Shown here: positions 26,923-36,358 of the stretch, piece after piece
Numbering within the stretch: position 1 is the stretch's first letter
How the letters are laid out: each line of letters begins with the position of its first letter
Source: Pseudomonas entomophila
Lineage (GTDB): Bacteria; Pseudomonadota; Gammaproteobacteria; Pseudomonadales; Pseudomonadaceae
Assembly (NCBI RefSeq): GCF_018417595.1
Contig: NZ_CP070982.1
Span: 5,135,001-5,199,000, forward strand
Direction: 5' to 3'
DNA: 64,000 bases
Program-made: the position numbers and the translations under genes
Notes under the pieces: model-generated
Told to the model about the DNA's origin: nothing
Seen by the model: only the letters and a program-made list of their open reading frames with translations
Database searches by the model: none

Positions 26923-28386
26923 TCAGCGGAACGGCGGCTCATCGAAACTGCGCAGTTTACGCGAGTGCAGCGAGTTGAGCTCGGTGCGCAGCAGGTCGAG
27001 GGCGGCGATACCGATCTTCAGGTGCTGGCTGACCGCGCGGTTGTAGAACGCGTTGGCCGAACCCGGCAGCTTGATCTCGCTGTGCAGCGGCTTGTCGGAC
27101 ACGCACAGCAAGGTGCCGTACGGCACACGCAGACGGTAGCCCTGGGCGGCGATGGTGCCGCTCTCCATGTCCACGGCCACGGCGCGGGACAGGTTGATCA
27201 GCGGCCGCTCCTGGGCCCAGCGCAGCTCCCAGTTGCGGTCGTCGTAGGTTAGCACGGTGCCGGTGCGCAGGCGCTTCTTCAACTGATCGCCACGCTCGCC
27301 GGTGACCTGCGCCGCCGCCTCCTGCAGGGCCAGTTGCACTTCGGCCAGGGCCGGGATCGGGATGTTTGGCGGCACCACGCGGTCGAGGATGCCGTCACGG
27401 CGCATGTAGGCGTGGGCCAGTACATAGTCGCCTATGGTCTGCGACTGGCGCAGGCCGCCACAGTGGCCGATCATCAGCCAGCAATGCGGGCGCAGCACGG
27501 CCAGGTGGTCGGTGATGTTCTTGGCGTTTGAGGGGCCGACACCGATGTTGACCAGGGTGATGCCGTCGCCATCGGCGGCGATCAGGTGGTAGGCCGGCAT
27601 CTGGTAGCGGTGCCAGACCACGCTGGCAACCAGCGCCTGGGCCTCGCCGTGGTCCATGCCTTTGTCGATGATCACGTTGCCCGGCAACACCATGCGCACG
27701 AAGCGCGGGTCCTCGCGCAACTGCTCCAGGCCGTGGCCGATGAACTGGTCGACATAACGGTGGTAGTTGGTGAGCAGGATCCACGGCTGCATATGTCGCC
27801 AGTCGCTGCCGGTGTAGTGCACCAGGCGGCGCAGGGAGAAGTCCACGCGGGCCGCGTCGAACAGCGCCAGTGGCAGCGTGTCGGCGCTCTCCCAATCGCA
27901 CAAGCCGTCGGCGATGTTGTCGGTGGCCGCCGACAGGTCGGTGCTGGGGAACACCCGCGCCAGTTGCGCGGCGGTGATGCCGCTGCCGGCCAGTTCGTCG
28001 CCCTGGTCGACCACGTAGGGGTACGGGATGTTCTGCTCGCTGACGCCCACTTCCACGCTCACGGTGTAGTCGTGCATCAACGGGCGCAGTTGCTCCAGCA
28101 GGTAACTGCGGAAGGCCGCGGGCTGGGTGACGGTGACGCTGTAGGTACCGGCCACCTGGACCTTGGCATAGGCGCGGGTGGTGGCGGCGACTTCACCCAG
28201 GCTGTGGTAGGTGAGGCGCAGGGCCGGGTAGCGGAACAGCGCGCGCTCGGCCTCGGTCGGTTCGGTGCGGTCCTTGAGGTAGCGCTTGAGGGCCTGGCTC
28301 AAGGCCCCGGTGGCCTGTTCATGCAAGGCCGCCAGACGGTCGACGGCCTGTTCGGGGGTAGCAACGACTGCAAACGCTTGGCTCAC
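26923..28386 (-). CDS. amn: AMP nucleosidase
   Basis: Amn splits AMP into adenine and ribose 5-phosphate, helping balance purine nucleotides. The 487-residue length and the two-part layout match the family: an N-terminal regulatory domain and a C-terminal nucleoside-phosphorylase-like domain (LVNIGVGPSNAKNITDHLAV, MIGHCGGLRQSQTIGDYVLA, VDMESGTIAAQGYR). The start is GTG at 28386 with AGGAAG eight bases upstream. Confidence 0.96.
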   Translation of the reverse strand: MSQAFAVVATPEQAVDRLAALHEQATGALSQALKRYLKDRTEPTEAERALFRYPALRLTYHSLGEVAATTRAYAKVQVAGTYSVTVTQPAAFRSYLLEQLRPLMHDYTVSVEVGVSEQNIPYPYVVDQGDELAGSGITAAQLARVFPSTDLSAATDNIADGLCDWESADTLPLALFDAARVDFSLRRLVHYTGSDWRHMQPWILLTNYHRYVDQFIGHGLEQLREDPRFVRMVLPGNVIIDKGMDHGEAQALVASVVWHRYQMPAYHLIAADGDGITLVNIGVGPSNAKNITDHLAVLRPHCWLMIGHCGGLRQSQTIGDYVLAHAYMRRDGILDRVVPPNIPIPALAEVQLALQEAAAQVTGERGDQLKKRLRTGTVLTYDDRNWELRWAQERPLINLSRAVAVDMESGTIAAQGYRLRVPYGTLLCVSDKPLHSEIKLPGSANAFYNRAVSQHLKIGIAALDLLRTELNSLHSRKLRSFDEPPFR

Positions 28387-28506
28387 GCTGGGCTTCCTGT
28401 CTTAGGGACATGCATGCCAGCCATCTTGCCTGCGTTCACGGGTAAATACACCCCCGGATGTCGGCCACCCGATCCCTGTGGAAGCCTCAGTGCTGTGTCG
28501 GCCTCA

Positions 28507-28541
28507 CTGGCCTCTTCGCCGGCAAAGCCGGCTCCTACAGG
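28507..28541. repeat. REP element
   Basis: A single unit with core GCCGGCAAAGCCGGCTCCTACAG, placed between the amn start and the end of the aidB-like gene. Confidence 0.75.
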
Positions 28542-28545
28542 AGAT

Positions 28546-30201
28546 CTATGCACCGTTCCACACCGGTGTCGCACGCGCCACCAGTGCCGCTGCGTCCACG
28601 CCTCGCGGCAACGCGCCATACACCCGGCCGCTGCCGCCCAACCGGCTGCCGATGAAGGCATCGCTGACCGTCGCGTTGCCCGCTTCGAGCAGCAGCTTGG
28701 CCTGTAACGCCAGGGCAATGTCCTCGGTCAGCTGGCGTGCGCGGTACTGGATATCGCCGGTGTCGGCGAAGGCGCCTTTCAGGTTGCCGATGAACGCTGC
28801 CAGCCGCGCGTCGCCATGGCCATCCCCCAGTTCGCTGAACAACGCGTCGAGCACGCCCGGCTCCTTGGACAAAGCTCGCAGCACGTCCAGGCACTGCACG
28901 TTGCCCGAACCCTCCCAGGTGGAGTTGACCGGTGCTTCGCGGTACAGCCGTGGCAGGATGCTGTCCTCGACATAACCAGCGCCCCCCAGGCACTCGGCGG
29001 CTTCGTTGATCATTCCCGGCGCCCGCTTGCAGATCCAGTACTTGCCCACCGCCGTCACCAGCCGAGAGAAGTGCGCCTGCTGCGGATCGTCCAGTTGATC
29101 CAGCGCCTGGCCCATGCGCAGGCTCAGGGCCAGCGCGGCCTCGCTCTCCAGCGCCAGGTCGGCCAGCACGTTCTGCATCAACGGTTGCTCGTTGAGCACA
29201 CGGCCACCGACCTTGCGGTGCGCGCAGTGATGCGCCGCATGGGTCAGGGCCTGGCGCATCAGCGCACTGGAGCCGACCATGCAGTCGAAACGGGTCATGG
29301 CCACCATCTCGATGATGGTCGGCACGCCCCGCCCCTCCTCGCCGATCATCCACGCCAAGGCGCCACGGAACTCCACTTCGCTGGAGGCGTTGGAGCAGTT
29401 GCCGAGTTTGTTCTTCAGGCGCTGGATATAGAACTGGTTGCGCTGGTCGTCGGGGCGGTGGCGCGGCAGCAGGAAACAGCTCAGGCCCTTTTCGGTCTGT
29501 GCCAGGGTGAGGAAGGCGTCGCACATGGGCGCCGAGCAGAACCACTTGTGCCCCACCAGCTCGTAGGGCTGGCCCGGGCCCGGCGCGCCCACCGGGTAGG
29601 CGCGGGTGGTGTTGGCCCGCACATCGGTCCCCCCCTGTTTCTCGGTCATGGCCATGCCAAGGGTGACCCCGGCCTTGTGCCGGTCGCCAATGTTGCGGGG
29701 GTCGTACGCTCGGGCAAGGATCTTCGGCAACCAGTAGCCAGCCAACTCCGGCTGCAACCGCAGCGCCGGCACGGCGGCGAAGGTCATGGTCAGCGGGCAA
29801 CCGGTGCCGGCCTCGGCCTGGCTGTGCAGGTAGGTCATCGACGCGCGCGCCACGTGGGCACCTGCGCGCGGCTCGGCCCAGGGCAGGGACGGCAGGCCAT
29901 GTTCGACAGCCGTGCGCATCAGCTCATGGTAGGCGGGATGAAACTCAACCAGGTCGATGCGATGGCCATAGCGGTCGTGGCTGCTGAACTCAGGTTTGTG
30001 CGCATTGGCGAGAAACCCCGCGGCCATCAGCGGGCCACCGGCCAGGGCACCGTATGCGTCGATGCGGGACTCGGCCCAGCCAGCACCGAAACGCCGCGAC
30101 CACTCCTGCAGCGGCAGGTCGAGGCGGTAGAGATTGGCACCGTCCAGCGACGGCGGCTGGTTGGTGACTTCGTGGGTTTCAGCGAACTGGTGCAGGTTCA
30201 T
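28546..30201 (-). CDS. AidB-like acyl-CoA dehydrogenase family protein
   Basis: A 551-residue flavoprotein of the AidB group, known in E. coli as part of the adaptive response to alkylation and able to bind DNA. Family text includes TNQPPSLDGANLYRLDLPLQ at the start, CPLTMTFAAVPALR, GMAMTEKQGGTDVRANTT around the flavin site, and LGGAGYVEDSILPRLYREAP in the C-terminal domain. A Glu-containing GNVQCLDVLRAL follows. Its relation to alkylation repair in Pseudomonas is not shown here; mpg, another alkylation-repair gene, lies far away at 61 kb. Confidence 0.92.
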   Translation of the reverse strand: MNLHQFAETHEVTNQPPSLDGANLYRLDLPLQEWSRRFGAGWAESRIDAYGALAGGPLMAAGFLANAHKPEFSSHDRYGHRIDLVEFHPAYHELMRTAVEHGLPSLPWAEPRAGAHVARASMTYLHSQAEAGTGCPLTMTFAAVPALRLQPELAGYWLPKILARAYDPRNIGDRHKAGVTLGMAMTEKQGGTDVRANTTRAYPVGAPGPGQPYELVGHKWFCSAPMCDAFLTLAQTEKGLSCFLLPRHRPDDQRNQFYIQRLKNKLGNCSNASSEVEFRGALAWMIGEEGRGVPTIIEMVAMTRFDCMVGSSALMRQALTHAAHHCAHRKVGGRVLNEQPLMQNVLADLALESEAALALSLRMGQALDQLDDPQQAHFSRLVTAVGKYWICKRAPGMINEAAECLGGAGYVEDSILPRLYREAPVNSTWEGSGNVQCLDVLRALSKEPGVLDALFSELGDGHGDARLAAFIGNLKGAFADTGDIQYRARQLTEDIALALQAKLLLEAGNATVSDAFIGSRLGGSGRVYGALPRGVDAAALVARATPVWNGA

Positions 30202-30628
30202 CGGGGCCTCCTGGTTCCGGTCGTGCCTGAAAGCCCCAGTGAAGCACCGCTGCCCGGTGAGTCAAAGTGACAAAACGGACTACATGGGGGGTGCTTCGTC
30301 GGGAGAATTGCCGCGGGCATGAGATCGAGCGCCGCCCGCGCGGCGCATCGCGGATGAATCCGCTCCTACACGTTTGTTTCGGGCCAGTCACGCCTGGGAG
30401 GTTACCGGTGACCGCCTTGTTGGCAAGACGCGGTTTATCGGCTGGCGCTACCGTCGCCTCGCCCCATTCAAGCCATGCGCCAAGGCTGACAACCATGGCT
30501 TCACGGATGCGGCACGTTGCAACCAATGTAGGAGCGGATTCATCCGCGATGCGCCGCGCGAGCGGCGCTCGATCTAAAGAGCGCCGCAAGGCTGCCGCCC
30601 ACCTGGCAGCCAACAAGGCCTTGCCCCA
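30202..30628. other. 427-base gap with a 254-base inverted-repeat element
   Basis: Between the aidB-like start and the ladS stop, both on the minus strand. It contains the 30322-30575 element and, next to ladS, a GGCTGCC/GGCAGCC hairpin (30590-30611) that may end ladS transcription. No coding sequence was supported. Confidence 0.6.
30322..30575. repeat. 254-bp element with 49-bp inverted ends (REP-derived, MITE- or BIME-like)
   Basis: The ends (30322-30370 and 30527-30575) are inverted copies with one mismatch in 49 bases. The inner part of each end is a REP unit (GTAGGAGCGGATTCATCCGCGAT); the outer part (GCGCCGC..., ending GATC(T)) is an extension. The 156-base middle has no recognised gene and no close repeat elsewhere in the window. 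No target-site duplication is visible. Confidence 0.8.
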
Positions 30629-32620
30629 TTAGAATCGATTCAAGCCAGAAGCCACCCGGGCTGGCGGCAACTGCACCTGCGCGACCGCCAACGTCAGGCT
30701 CAACTCGAATCGGCTGCCCAACCCTGGCGTGGACTCGTGGGACAACGTCGCCTCGATCAACTCCCCCAGTTGCCGACAGATCGACAGCCCGACCCCCAAC
30801 CCGCCGTAGCGCCGGGTCATCGACCCATCCACCTGAGCGAACCGCTGGTACAGCACCGCCTGGTCCAGGTCGTCGAAGCCGATGCCGCTGTCGCTGATGG
30901 TAATGCTCAAGGCCAGGCTGTCCGGCCCGGTACGACGGCCTCGCACCTGCACGGTAACGCCCCCCTGATGGGTGAACTTCAGGCCGTTGTCCACCAGACA
31001 GGCCACGCAGCGCGCAAGCTTTTGCGCATCGCCCACCAGGCTGTCGGGCAGGTCGGCAGGCACATCGAGGCTCAGGTAAAGGCCTTTGGCCAGGGCCTGG
31101 CTGGCGTAACCCGCGCGCAGCTCCTGCATCAAGCGCCGCAGGCTGAACGGTCCGTTCTGGTTGCGCAGGTGGCCGGCCTGCAGCTCGGTGAGGATGAGAA
31201 TGTCGTCGACCATCGCCATCATGTCCTGGGCAGAGCCGGTGGCGGTGCGGTGATACTGGGCCTGCTCCGCGCTCATGGGCAGGGTGTGCAGCAGCTCGAG
31301 CGAGCCGATAACGCCGTTCATCGGCGTGCGCAGTTCGTGGGTCACGGTGGCCAGGAACTCATCCTTGAGCCGGTTGCTGCGGGCCAGTTGCAGGTTCATC
31401 TGCTCCAGAGTACGGCCAGTCTCGCGCAGGGTCTGGGCCTGTTGCTCGCGCAGGCTGTTGATGCGGTCGGCCAGGGCCAGCGACAGCAACGCCACCTCCA
31501 GCGCCGAACCCAGCTGGCTGGCGTACATGGTGATGAACAGGTTCGGCAGGTAGCCCAGCACCATCAAGGTGTTGACCAGCCCACCCAACAGGAAGGCGGT
31601 CCAGGCGATGATGAACCAGCGCGCCACCCGCAGCCCGCGCCACCAGGCATACAGCCCGGCGCTGAAGATGCTCACGGTGAACAACAGCGCCAGCAGCGTG
31701 GCCATGCGCAGCGCCACGCCGTAGCGCAGGGTCAGCGCCAGGACCATGACCAGGCCGCCGCCGGCCATCAGCACCATCAGCAGGCGATCGAAACCTCGGC
31801 TCAAGCGCCCCAGTTGCAGGAAGTGACGGGCGAACTGGCAACCAAACAGACCGGCGGCGCCAATGAAGAACGGGGTCGCGGCATTGGCCCACCAGGGGCT
31901 GTCCGGCCAGAAATAGGCGATACCGGCGCCATTGACCGACACCTGATAGAGGCCGAACGAGGCGATGTACAGGATGTAGTAGAGGTAGCTGACATCGCGC
32001 ACGCTGAGGTAGATGAACAGGTTGTAGGCCAGCATCACCAGCAGCACGCCGTAGATCATCCCCAGCACGTACAGGCGGGTGGGTTGGTCCTCGAGATAGG
32101 TTTCGGCCGACCACAGGGTCAGCGGCGCCTGGATCGAACCCTGGCTGTGCAGGCGCAGGTAGGCGGTGGTCGACTGGCCAGGGCGCATGGGCAGCGCGAA
32201 CAGGTAGTTGTTCTGGCGGATCTGCCGGCTGGCGTAAGGCAGTGCGTCACCGGTGCGCTGGGCCAGGTGGTAGGTTCCCTGCTCATCCGGCAGGTAGAGC
32301 TCCAGGTGGTCGAGGGGCGGATAGGCCAGTTCCAGCAGCCATTGGCGCGGCGCGGCGGAAGGAGGGGCGGCGTAGTCGAGGTCGATGCGCAACCAGAATA
32401 CCGAGGTCGAATAACCGGCGTTCAACACCTCGTCCTGATGTTGCACGAAGTGGTTGGCAAAAGCGGGAGCGCTGACCTGGGTGATCGTGGCGTTACCATC
32501 GTGGTCCTCGTAGACCAGCATGGAACGGCCCAGCGGCAGACGCCCGGTGCTGTCGTCGAATTCGACCGCCCCGGCGAGCAAGGGCAAGCAGCCCAGAAGC
32601 ACAATCAGCAAATAGCGCAT
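30629..32620 (-). CDS. ladS: LadS-type 7TM sensor histidine kinase without receiver domain
   Basis: LadS is the calcium-responsive kinase feeding the Gac/Rsm pathway, and in P. aeruginosa its gene is next to thiD, as here. The 663-residue protein has a signal peptide (residues 1-18), a periplasmic DISMED2 domain (about 25-175), a 7TM-DISM region (about 183-385), a HisKA domain with His428 in FLATVTHELRTPMNG, and an HATPase with N box CLVDNGLKF (Asn545), DSGIGFDD and GGLGVGLSI. It stops about 50 residues after the last motif. The P. aeruginosa protein (about 795 residues) continues into a receiver domain; nothing like it follows here, where a hairpin and REP-type element begin instead. Confidence 0.88.
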   Translation of the reverse strand: MRYLLIVLLGCLPLLAGAVEFDDSTGRLPLGRSMLVYEDHDGNATITQVSAPAFANHFVQHQDEVLNAGYSTSVFWLRIDLDYAAPPSAAPRQWLLELAYPPLDHLELYLPDEQGTYHLAQRTGDALPYASRQIRQNNYLFALPMRPGQSTTAYLRLHSQGSIQAPLTLWSAETYLEDQPTRLYVLGMIYGVLLVMLAYNLFIYLSVRDVSYLYYILYIASFGLYQVSVNGAGIAYFWPDSPWWANAATPFFIGAAGLFGCQFARHFLQLGRLSRGFDRLLMVLMAGGGLVMVLALTLRYGVALRMATLLALLFTVSIFSAGLYAWWRGLRVARWFIIAWTAFLLGGLVNTLMVLGYLPNLFITMYASQLGSALEVALLSLALADRINSLREQQAQTLRETGRTLEQMNLQLARSNRLKDEFLATVTHELRTPMNGVIGSLELLHTLPMSAEQAQYHRTATGSAQDMMAMVDDILILTELQAGHLRNQNGPFSLRRLMQELRAGYASQALAKGLYLSLDVPADLPDSLVGDAQKLARCVACLVDNGLKFTHQGGVTVQVRGRRTGPDSLALSITISDSGIGFDDLDQAVLYQRFAQVDGSMTRRYGGLGVGLSICRQLGELIEATLSHESTPGLGSRFELSLTLAVAQVQLPPARVASGLNRF

Positions 32621-32885
32621 ACAGCCCCAGCATGGCCTGTCCAGTCGCGTCGCGGTTGCCTCCTTTCCCTTTGAGACGACGTGATCCGGCAGAGCCCGTT
32701 TATCGAGTTATCCGAGCACTCTAGCATAGCTTTCCGGCATGGCCAGAGGCCACTGCGAATTTGCATGCAGAAGCTCTAGCATGCAGCTTTCAGAGACCCA
32801 CACAATTACATCCTGACCACTTGATCAACAAATCTTGCGCAGCGACCGATCCGCGCAAAAAGGTTTGGTGATAAGCTCGCCGACC

Positions 32886-33683
32886 ATGAATACCTACAGC
32901 TCCCGCCCCGTTGTCCTCTGTCTGTCCGGCCACGACCCCAGTGGTGGCGCCGGCCTGCAGGCAGATATCGAAGCCCTGCTCGCCCAGGGCTGTCACGCCG
33001 CGCCTGCCGTGACCGCCCTGACCGTGCAGGATACCGTCAACGTTTCCGACTTCCGCGTGCTCGACCGCGAGTGGGTGCTGGCCCAGGCCAACGCCGTGCT
33101 GGCCGACTCCACGGTGGCCGCGGTCAAGCTGGGCATGCTCGGCTCGATCGAGATGGTCGACACCGTCGCCGAACTGCTGGCCGCGCACCCGCATCTGCCG
33201 TTGGTCTGCGACCCGGTGCTGCGCGCTGGCGGCGGCGGCCGCCTGGGCAAGGACGAGGTCGGCTACGCCCTGCGCGAGCGCCTGCTGCCCCTGGCCACCA
33301 TCGCCACGCCGAACCTGCCGGAAGCGCGTATCCTCGCGGAGCTGCCGGACGGCACGGCGGACGAATGCGCCGAGAAACTGCTGCCGTTCTGTAGACACCT
33401 GCTGATCACCGGCGGTCACGGCGACGAGACCGAAATCCACAACCGCCTGTACAGCCGCGACGGCCAGTCGCACACCTGGACCTGCCAGCGCCTGCCAGGC
33501 AGCTACCACGGCTCGGGCTGCACCCTGGCCAGCGCCCTGGCCGGTCGCCTGGCCCTCGGCGAGCAGCTGGAAAGCGCCGTGCGCAGCGCCCTGGACTACA
33601 CCTGGCGCACCCTGCGTGACGCCGAGCAACTGGGCAAGGGCCAGTACGTGCCGCGCCGCCTGCCCCTGGATTTCTGCTCCTGA
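32886..33683 (+). CDS. thiD: Hydroxymethylpyrimidine/phosphomethylpyrimidine kinase
   Basis: ThiD phosphorylates HMP and HMP-P on the way to thiamine. The 265-residue ribokinase-fold enzyme has [20 protein letters not shown] at the N-terminus, [15 protein letters not shown], the ATP-site NLPEARIL and the catalytic [17 protein letters not shown] motif with the anion hole. ATG 32886 gives the family start; an upstream in-frame ATG would add 17 residues. It leads thiD-thiE-hemL, with short gaps of 14 and 17 bases. Confidence 0.96.
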   Translation: MNTYSSRPVVLCLSGHDPSGGAGLQADIEALLAQGCHAAPAVTALTVQDTVNVSDFRVLDREWVLAQANAVLADSTVAAVKLGMLGSIEMVDTVAELLAAHPHLPLVCDPVLRAGGGGRLGKDEVGYALRERLLPLATIATPNLPEARILAELPDGTADECAEKLLPFCRHLLITGGHGDETEIHNRLYSRDGQSHTWTCQRLPGSYHGSGCTLASALAGRLALGEQLESAVRSALDYTWRTLRDAEQLGKGQYVPRRLPLDFCS

Positions 33684-33697
33684 CACGAGGCCACCCG

Positions 33698-34321
33698 ATG
33701 ACGCTCCGCGGTCTGTATGCCATCACCGACAGCCAGCTGCTTGCCGGCCGTTTCCTCAGCCACGTCGAGGCGGCGCTCGAAGGCGGCGTCCGCCTGCTGC
33801 AGTACCGCGACAAGAGCGACGACGCCGGGCGCCGCCTGCGTGAAGCCGAAGGCCTGCAGAAGCTCTGCGAGCGCTACGGCACACAGCTGATCATCAACGA
33901 CGACGCCGAACTGGCCGCGCGCCTGGGTGTCGGTGTGCACCTGGGGCAGACCGACGGCCCCCTGACACCGGCCCGCGCCCTGCTCGGCCGCCAGGCGATC
34001 ATCGGTTCCACCTGCCACGCCAGCCTCAAGCTCGCCGAGCAGGCCGCCAGCGAAGGTGCCAGCTATGTCGCCTTCGGCCGCTTCTTCAATTCCGTCACCA
34101 AGCCGGGCGCCCCGGCCGCCAGCCTCGAACTGCTGGAGCAGGCCCGTGCCCACGTGAAACTGCCGATCGCGGTGATCGGCGGCATCACCCTCGACAACGC
34201 CGCCCCGCTGGTCGCCCATGGCGCCGACCTGCTGGCGGTGATCCACGGCTTGTTCGGTGCCGACAGCGCGCAGGAAGTCACCCGCCGCGCCCGTGCCTTC
34301 AACGCCCTGTTCGCCTCCTGA
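33698..34321 (+). CDS. thiE: Thiamine-phosphate synthase
   Basis: ThiE joins HMP-PP and thiazole phosphate to thiamine phosphate. The 207-residue TIM barrel shows [38 protein letters not shown] and [16 protein letters not shown], then [20 protein letters not shown]. It follows thiD by 14 bases in the same transcription unit. Confidence 0.96.
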   Translation: MTLRGLYAITDSQLLAGRFLSHVEAALEGGVRLLQYRDKSDDAGRRLREAEGLQKLCERYGTQLIINDDAELAARLGVGVHLGQTDGPLTPARALLGRQAIIGSTCHASLKLAEQAASEGASYVAFGRFFNSVTKPGAPAASLELLEQARAHVKLPIAVIGGITLDNAAPLVAHGADLLAVIHGLFGADSAQEVTRRARAFNALFAS

Positions 34322-34338
34322 TTTCGAGAGAAGATCCC

Positions 34339-35622
34339 ATGTCCCGTTCCGAATCCCTGTTCAAAGAAGCCCAGAAGCACATCCCCGGCGGGGTGAACTC
34401 GCCCGTGCGTGCCTTCAAGAGCGTTGGCGGCACCCCGCTGTTCTTCAAGCACGCCGAAGGCGCCTATGTCGTCGACGAGGATGACAAGCGCTATGTCGAC
34501 TACGTTGGTTCCTGGGGCCCGATGATCCTTGGCCACGGCCACCCGGACGTGCTGGACGCCGTGCGCCGGCAGCTGGAACACGGCCTGTCGTACGGCGCGC
34601 CGACCGCCATGGAAACCGAAATGGCCGACCTGGTCTGCTCGATCGTGCCGTCGATGGAGATGGTGCGCATGGTCAGCTCCGGCACCGAAGCGACCATGAG
34701 CGCCATTCGCCTGGCCCGTGGCTACACCGGCCGCGACGCCATCATCAAGTTCGAGGGTTGCTACCACGGTCACTCCGACAGCCTGCTGGTCAAGGCCGGT
34801 TCCGGCCTGCTGACACAAGGTGTACCGAGCTCGGCCGGCGTGCCGGCGGACTTCGCCAAGCACACCCTGACGCTGCCGTTCAACGACATCGCCGCAGTCG
34901 AGAAGACCCTCGCCGAAGTCGGCCAGACCGTGGCCTGCATCATCGTTGAGCCAGTGGCCGGCAACATGAACTGCGTGCCACCGGCGCCGGGCTTCCTCGA
35001 AGGCCTGCGCGAGCAGTGCGACAAGCATGGCGTGGTGCTGATCTTCGATGAAGTGATGACCGGTTTCCGCGTATCGCTGGGCGGTGCCCAGGGTCACTAC
35101 GGCATCACCCCGGACCTGTCGACCTTCGGCAAGATCGTCGGTGGCGGCATGCCGGTCGGCTGCTTCGGTGGCAAGCGCGAGATCATGGGCTGCATCGCCC
35201 CGCTGGGCCCGGTCTACCAGGCTGGCACCCTGTCGGGCAACCCGCTGGCCATGGCTGCCGGCCTGACCACCCTCAAGTTGATCAGCCGCCCCGGCTTCCA
35301 CGACGAACTGACGGCCTTCACCAGCCGCATGCTCGACGGCCTGCAGCAACGCGCCGATGCCGCAGGCGTACCGTTCGTCACCACGCAGGCGGGTGCCATG
35401 TTCGGCCTGTACTTCAGCGGCGCCGACGACATCGTCACCTTCGACGACGTGATGGCCAGCGACGCGGAACGTTTCAAGCGTTTCTTCCACCTGATGCTTG
35501 AAGGTGGCGTGTACCTGGCCCCGAGTGCCTTCGAGGCTGGCTTCACCTCCATCGCCCATGGCGACAAGGAGCTGCAGATCACCCTGGATGCGGCCGAGCG
35601 CGCCTTCGCCAAGCTCAAGTGA
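34339..35622 (+). CDS. hemL: Glutamate-1-semialdehyde 2,1-aminomutase
   Basis: HemL makes 5-aminolevulinate from glutamate semialdehyde in the C5 route to heme. The 427-residue PLP enzyme has [18 protein letters not shown], the PLP-phosphate region [20 protein letters not shown], the [11 protein letters not shown] cofactor Asp, and the Schiff-base lysine of [18 protein letters not shown]. It is the third gene after thiD-thiE, an order conserved in Pseudomonas. Confidence 0.97.
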   Translation: MSRSESLFKEAQKHIPGGVNSPVRAFKSVGGTPLFFKHAEGAYVVDEDDKRYVDYVGSWGPMILGHGHPDVLDAVRRQLEHGLSYGAPTAMETEMADLVCSIVPSMEMVRMVSSGTEATMSAIRLARGYTGRDAIIKFEGCYHGHSDSLLVKAGSGLLTQGVPSSAGVPADFAKHTLTLPFNDIAAVEKTLAEVGQTVACIIVEPVAGNMNCVPPAPGFLEGLREQCDKHGVVLIFDEVMTGFRVSLGGAQGHYGITPDLSTFGKIVGGGMPVGCFGGKREIMGCIAPLGPVYQAGTLSGNPLAMAAGLTTLKLISRPGFHDELTAFTSRMLDGLQQRADAAGVPFVTTQAGAMFGLYFSGADDIVTFDDVMASDAERFKRFFHLMLEGGVYLAPSAFEAGFTSIAHGDKELQITLDAAERAFAKLK

Positions 35623-35631
35623 CCTGGCCCT

Positions 35632-35653
35632 GTTCGCCGGCTTGCCGGCGAAC
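35632..35653. terminator. Perfect hairpin after hemL
   Basis: GTTCGCCGGC and GCCGGCGAAC are perfect 10-base arms with a TT loop, 10 bases after the hemL stop. No T-run follows; it belongs to the REP-type palindromes of this genome. Confidence 0.55.
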
Positions 35654-35663
35654 AACCCTCGAC

Positions 35664-35681
35664 GTGTGACCCCGTTCACAC
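35664..35681. promoter_or_regulatory. Predicted Crp/Vfr binding site
   Basis: GTGTGA-CCCCGT-TCACAC is a perfect dyad containing the full Crp consensus TGTGA-N6-TCACA. It lies 132 bases before the Sel1-repeat gene start. Pseudomonas Crp/Vfr recognises this consensus; whether the site is used is untested. Confidence 0.6.
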
Positions 35682-35733
35682 AGCCACGCCGAAGCTGTCC
35701 CTCCTTCCATGAGGCAGAAATTCGAGTAAATCT

Positions 35734-35763
35734 TTGTAAGGTTGGCGCTGCTTATCCCATAAT
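35734..35763 (+). promoter_or_regulatory. Possible sigma-70 promoter for the Sel1-repeat gene
   Basis: TTGTAA and CATAAT are separated by 18 bases, in an AT-rich patch about 50 bases before ATG 35813 and downstream of the Crp-like site. Match and spacing are fair, not perfect. Confidence 0.45.
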
Positions 35764-35812
35764 GTGCCACCAGAGATATTGGCCGCAGCTTTGCAGAGGT
35801 AAGTCGATCCCC

Positions 35813-36358
35813 ATGAACCGCACCGGCCGCGCCCTGACCCTGGGCTGCCTGTTGCTACTTCAGCCCCTGCTGGCCCTGGCGGAGGGCGGTAACTCGTTGC
35901 TGATTCCAGCGACGGGCCGCTGCACCCTCAATACAGCGCCCGAAGAACTGGAGAGCGCCCTGAAGGCCTGCGAGCGGACGGCGGAATCCGGGGATGCCGA
36001 GGCGCAATACGAACTGGGCGAGTTCTACTACAGCGGTACGCCACGTCACCTCGACTTCGCCCTCAAATGGTTCGAGAAGGCCTCGCTGCAGGGCCAGGCC
36101 CAGGCGCAGTACCGTCTAGGTTCGATGTTCTTCCATGGCGAAGGCGTCAAGGCCAACAACGTGCAGGCCTACATCCTGCTGAAAATGGCCGCGGTCAACG
36201 GGGCGGAGGACGCCCTGGACATGGCCGACGAAGTCACCGAGCAAATGCCCCGCGACGAACTCGAACACGCCACCCAGGTGCTCGGCCAGATCTTCCGCAA
36301 ATACCTGCTCGAATTGCAGAACGCCGAAGGGCGCACACCCTTTTCGCCCTTGCCCTGA
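35813..36358 (+). CDS. Exported Sel1-repeat (TPR-like) protein
   Basis: A 181-residue protein with a signal peptide (LTLGCLLLLQPLLALAEG) and two or three Sel1-like repeats: SGDAEAQYELGEFYYSGT, LQGQAQAQYRLGSMFFHGEG and VNGAEDALDMADEV. Such repeats mediate protein-protein contacts, often in the periplasm. ATG 35813 gives a clear signal peptide; the frame is open 105 codons upstream but overlaps hemL. It sits in the conserved hemL-to-ybeZ interval. Function unknown. Confidence 0.88.
   Translation: MNRTGRALTLGCLLLLQPLLALAEGGNSLLIPATGRCTLNTAPEELESALKACERTAESGDAEAQYELGEFYYSGTPRHLDFALKWFEKASLQGQAQAQYRLGSMFFHGEGVKANNVQAYILLKMAAVNGAEDALDMADEVTEQMPRDELEHATQVLGQIFRKYLLELQNAEGRTPFSPLP

Noticed and set aside
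30374..30577. A 67-codon frame inside the 254-bp inverted-repeat element
   Set aside because: It runs into the REP sequence and its end simply translates the repeat; no ribosome site or similarity.
32621..32885. TPP riboswitch upstream of thiD
   Set aside because: The conserved CTGAGA and ACCTGA elements are not found; only a CTCTAGCAT word repeated 55 bases apart was seen.
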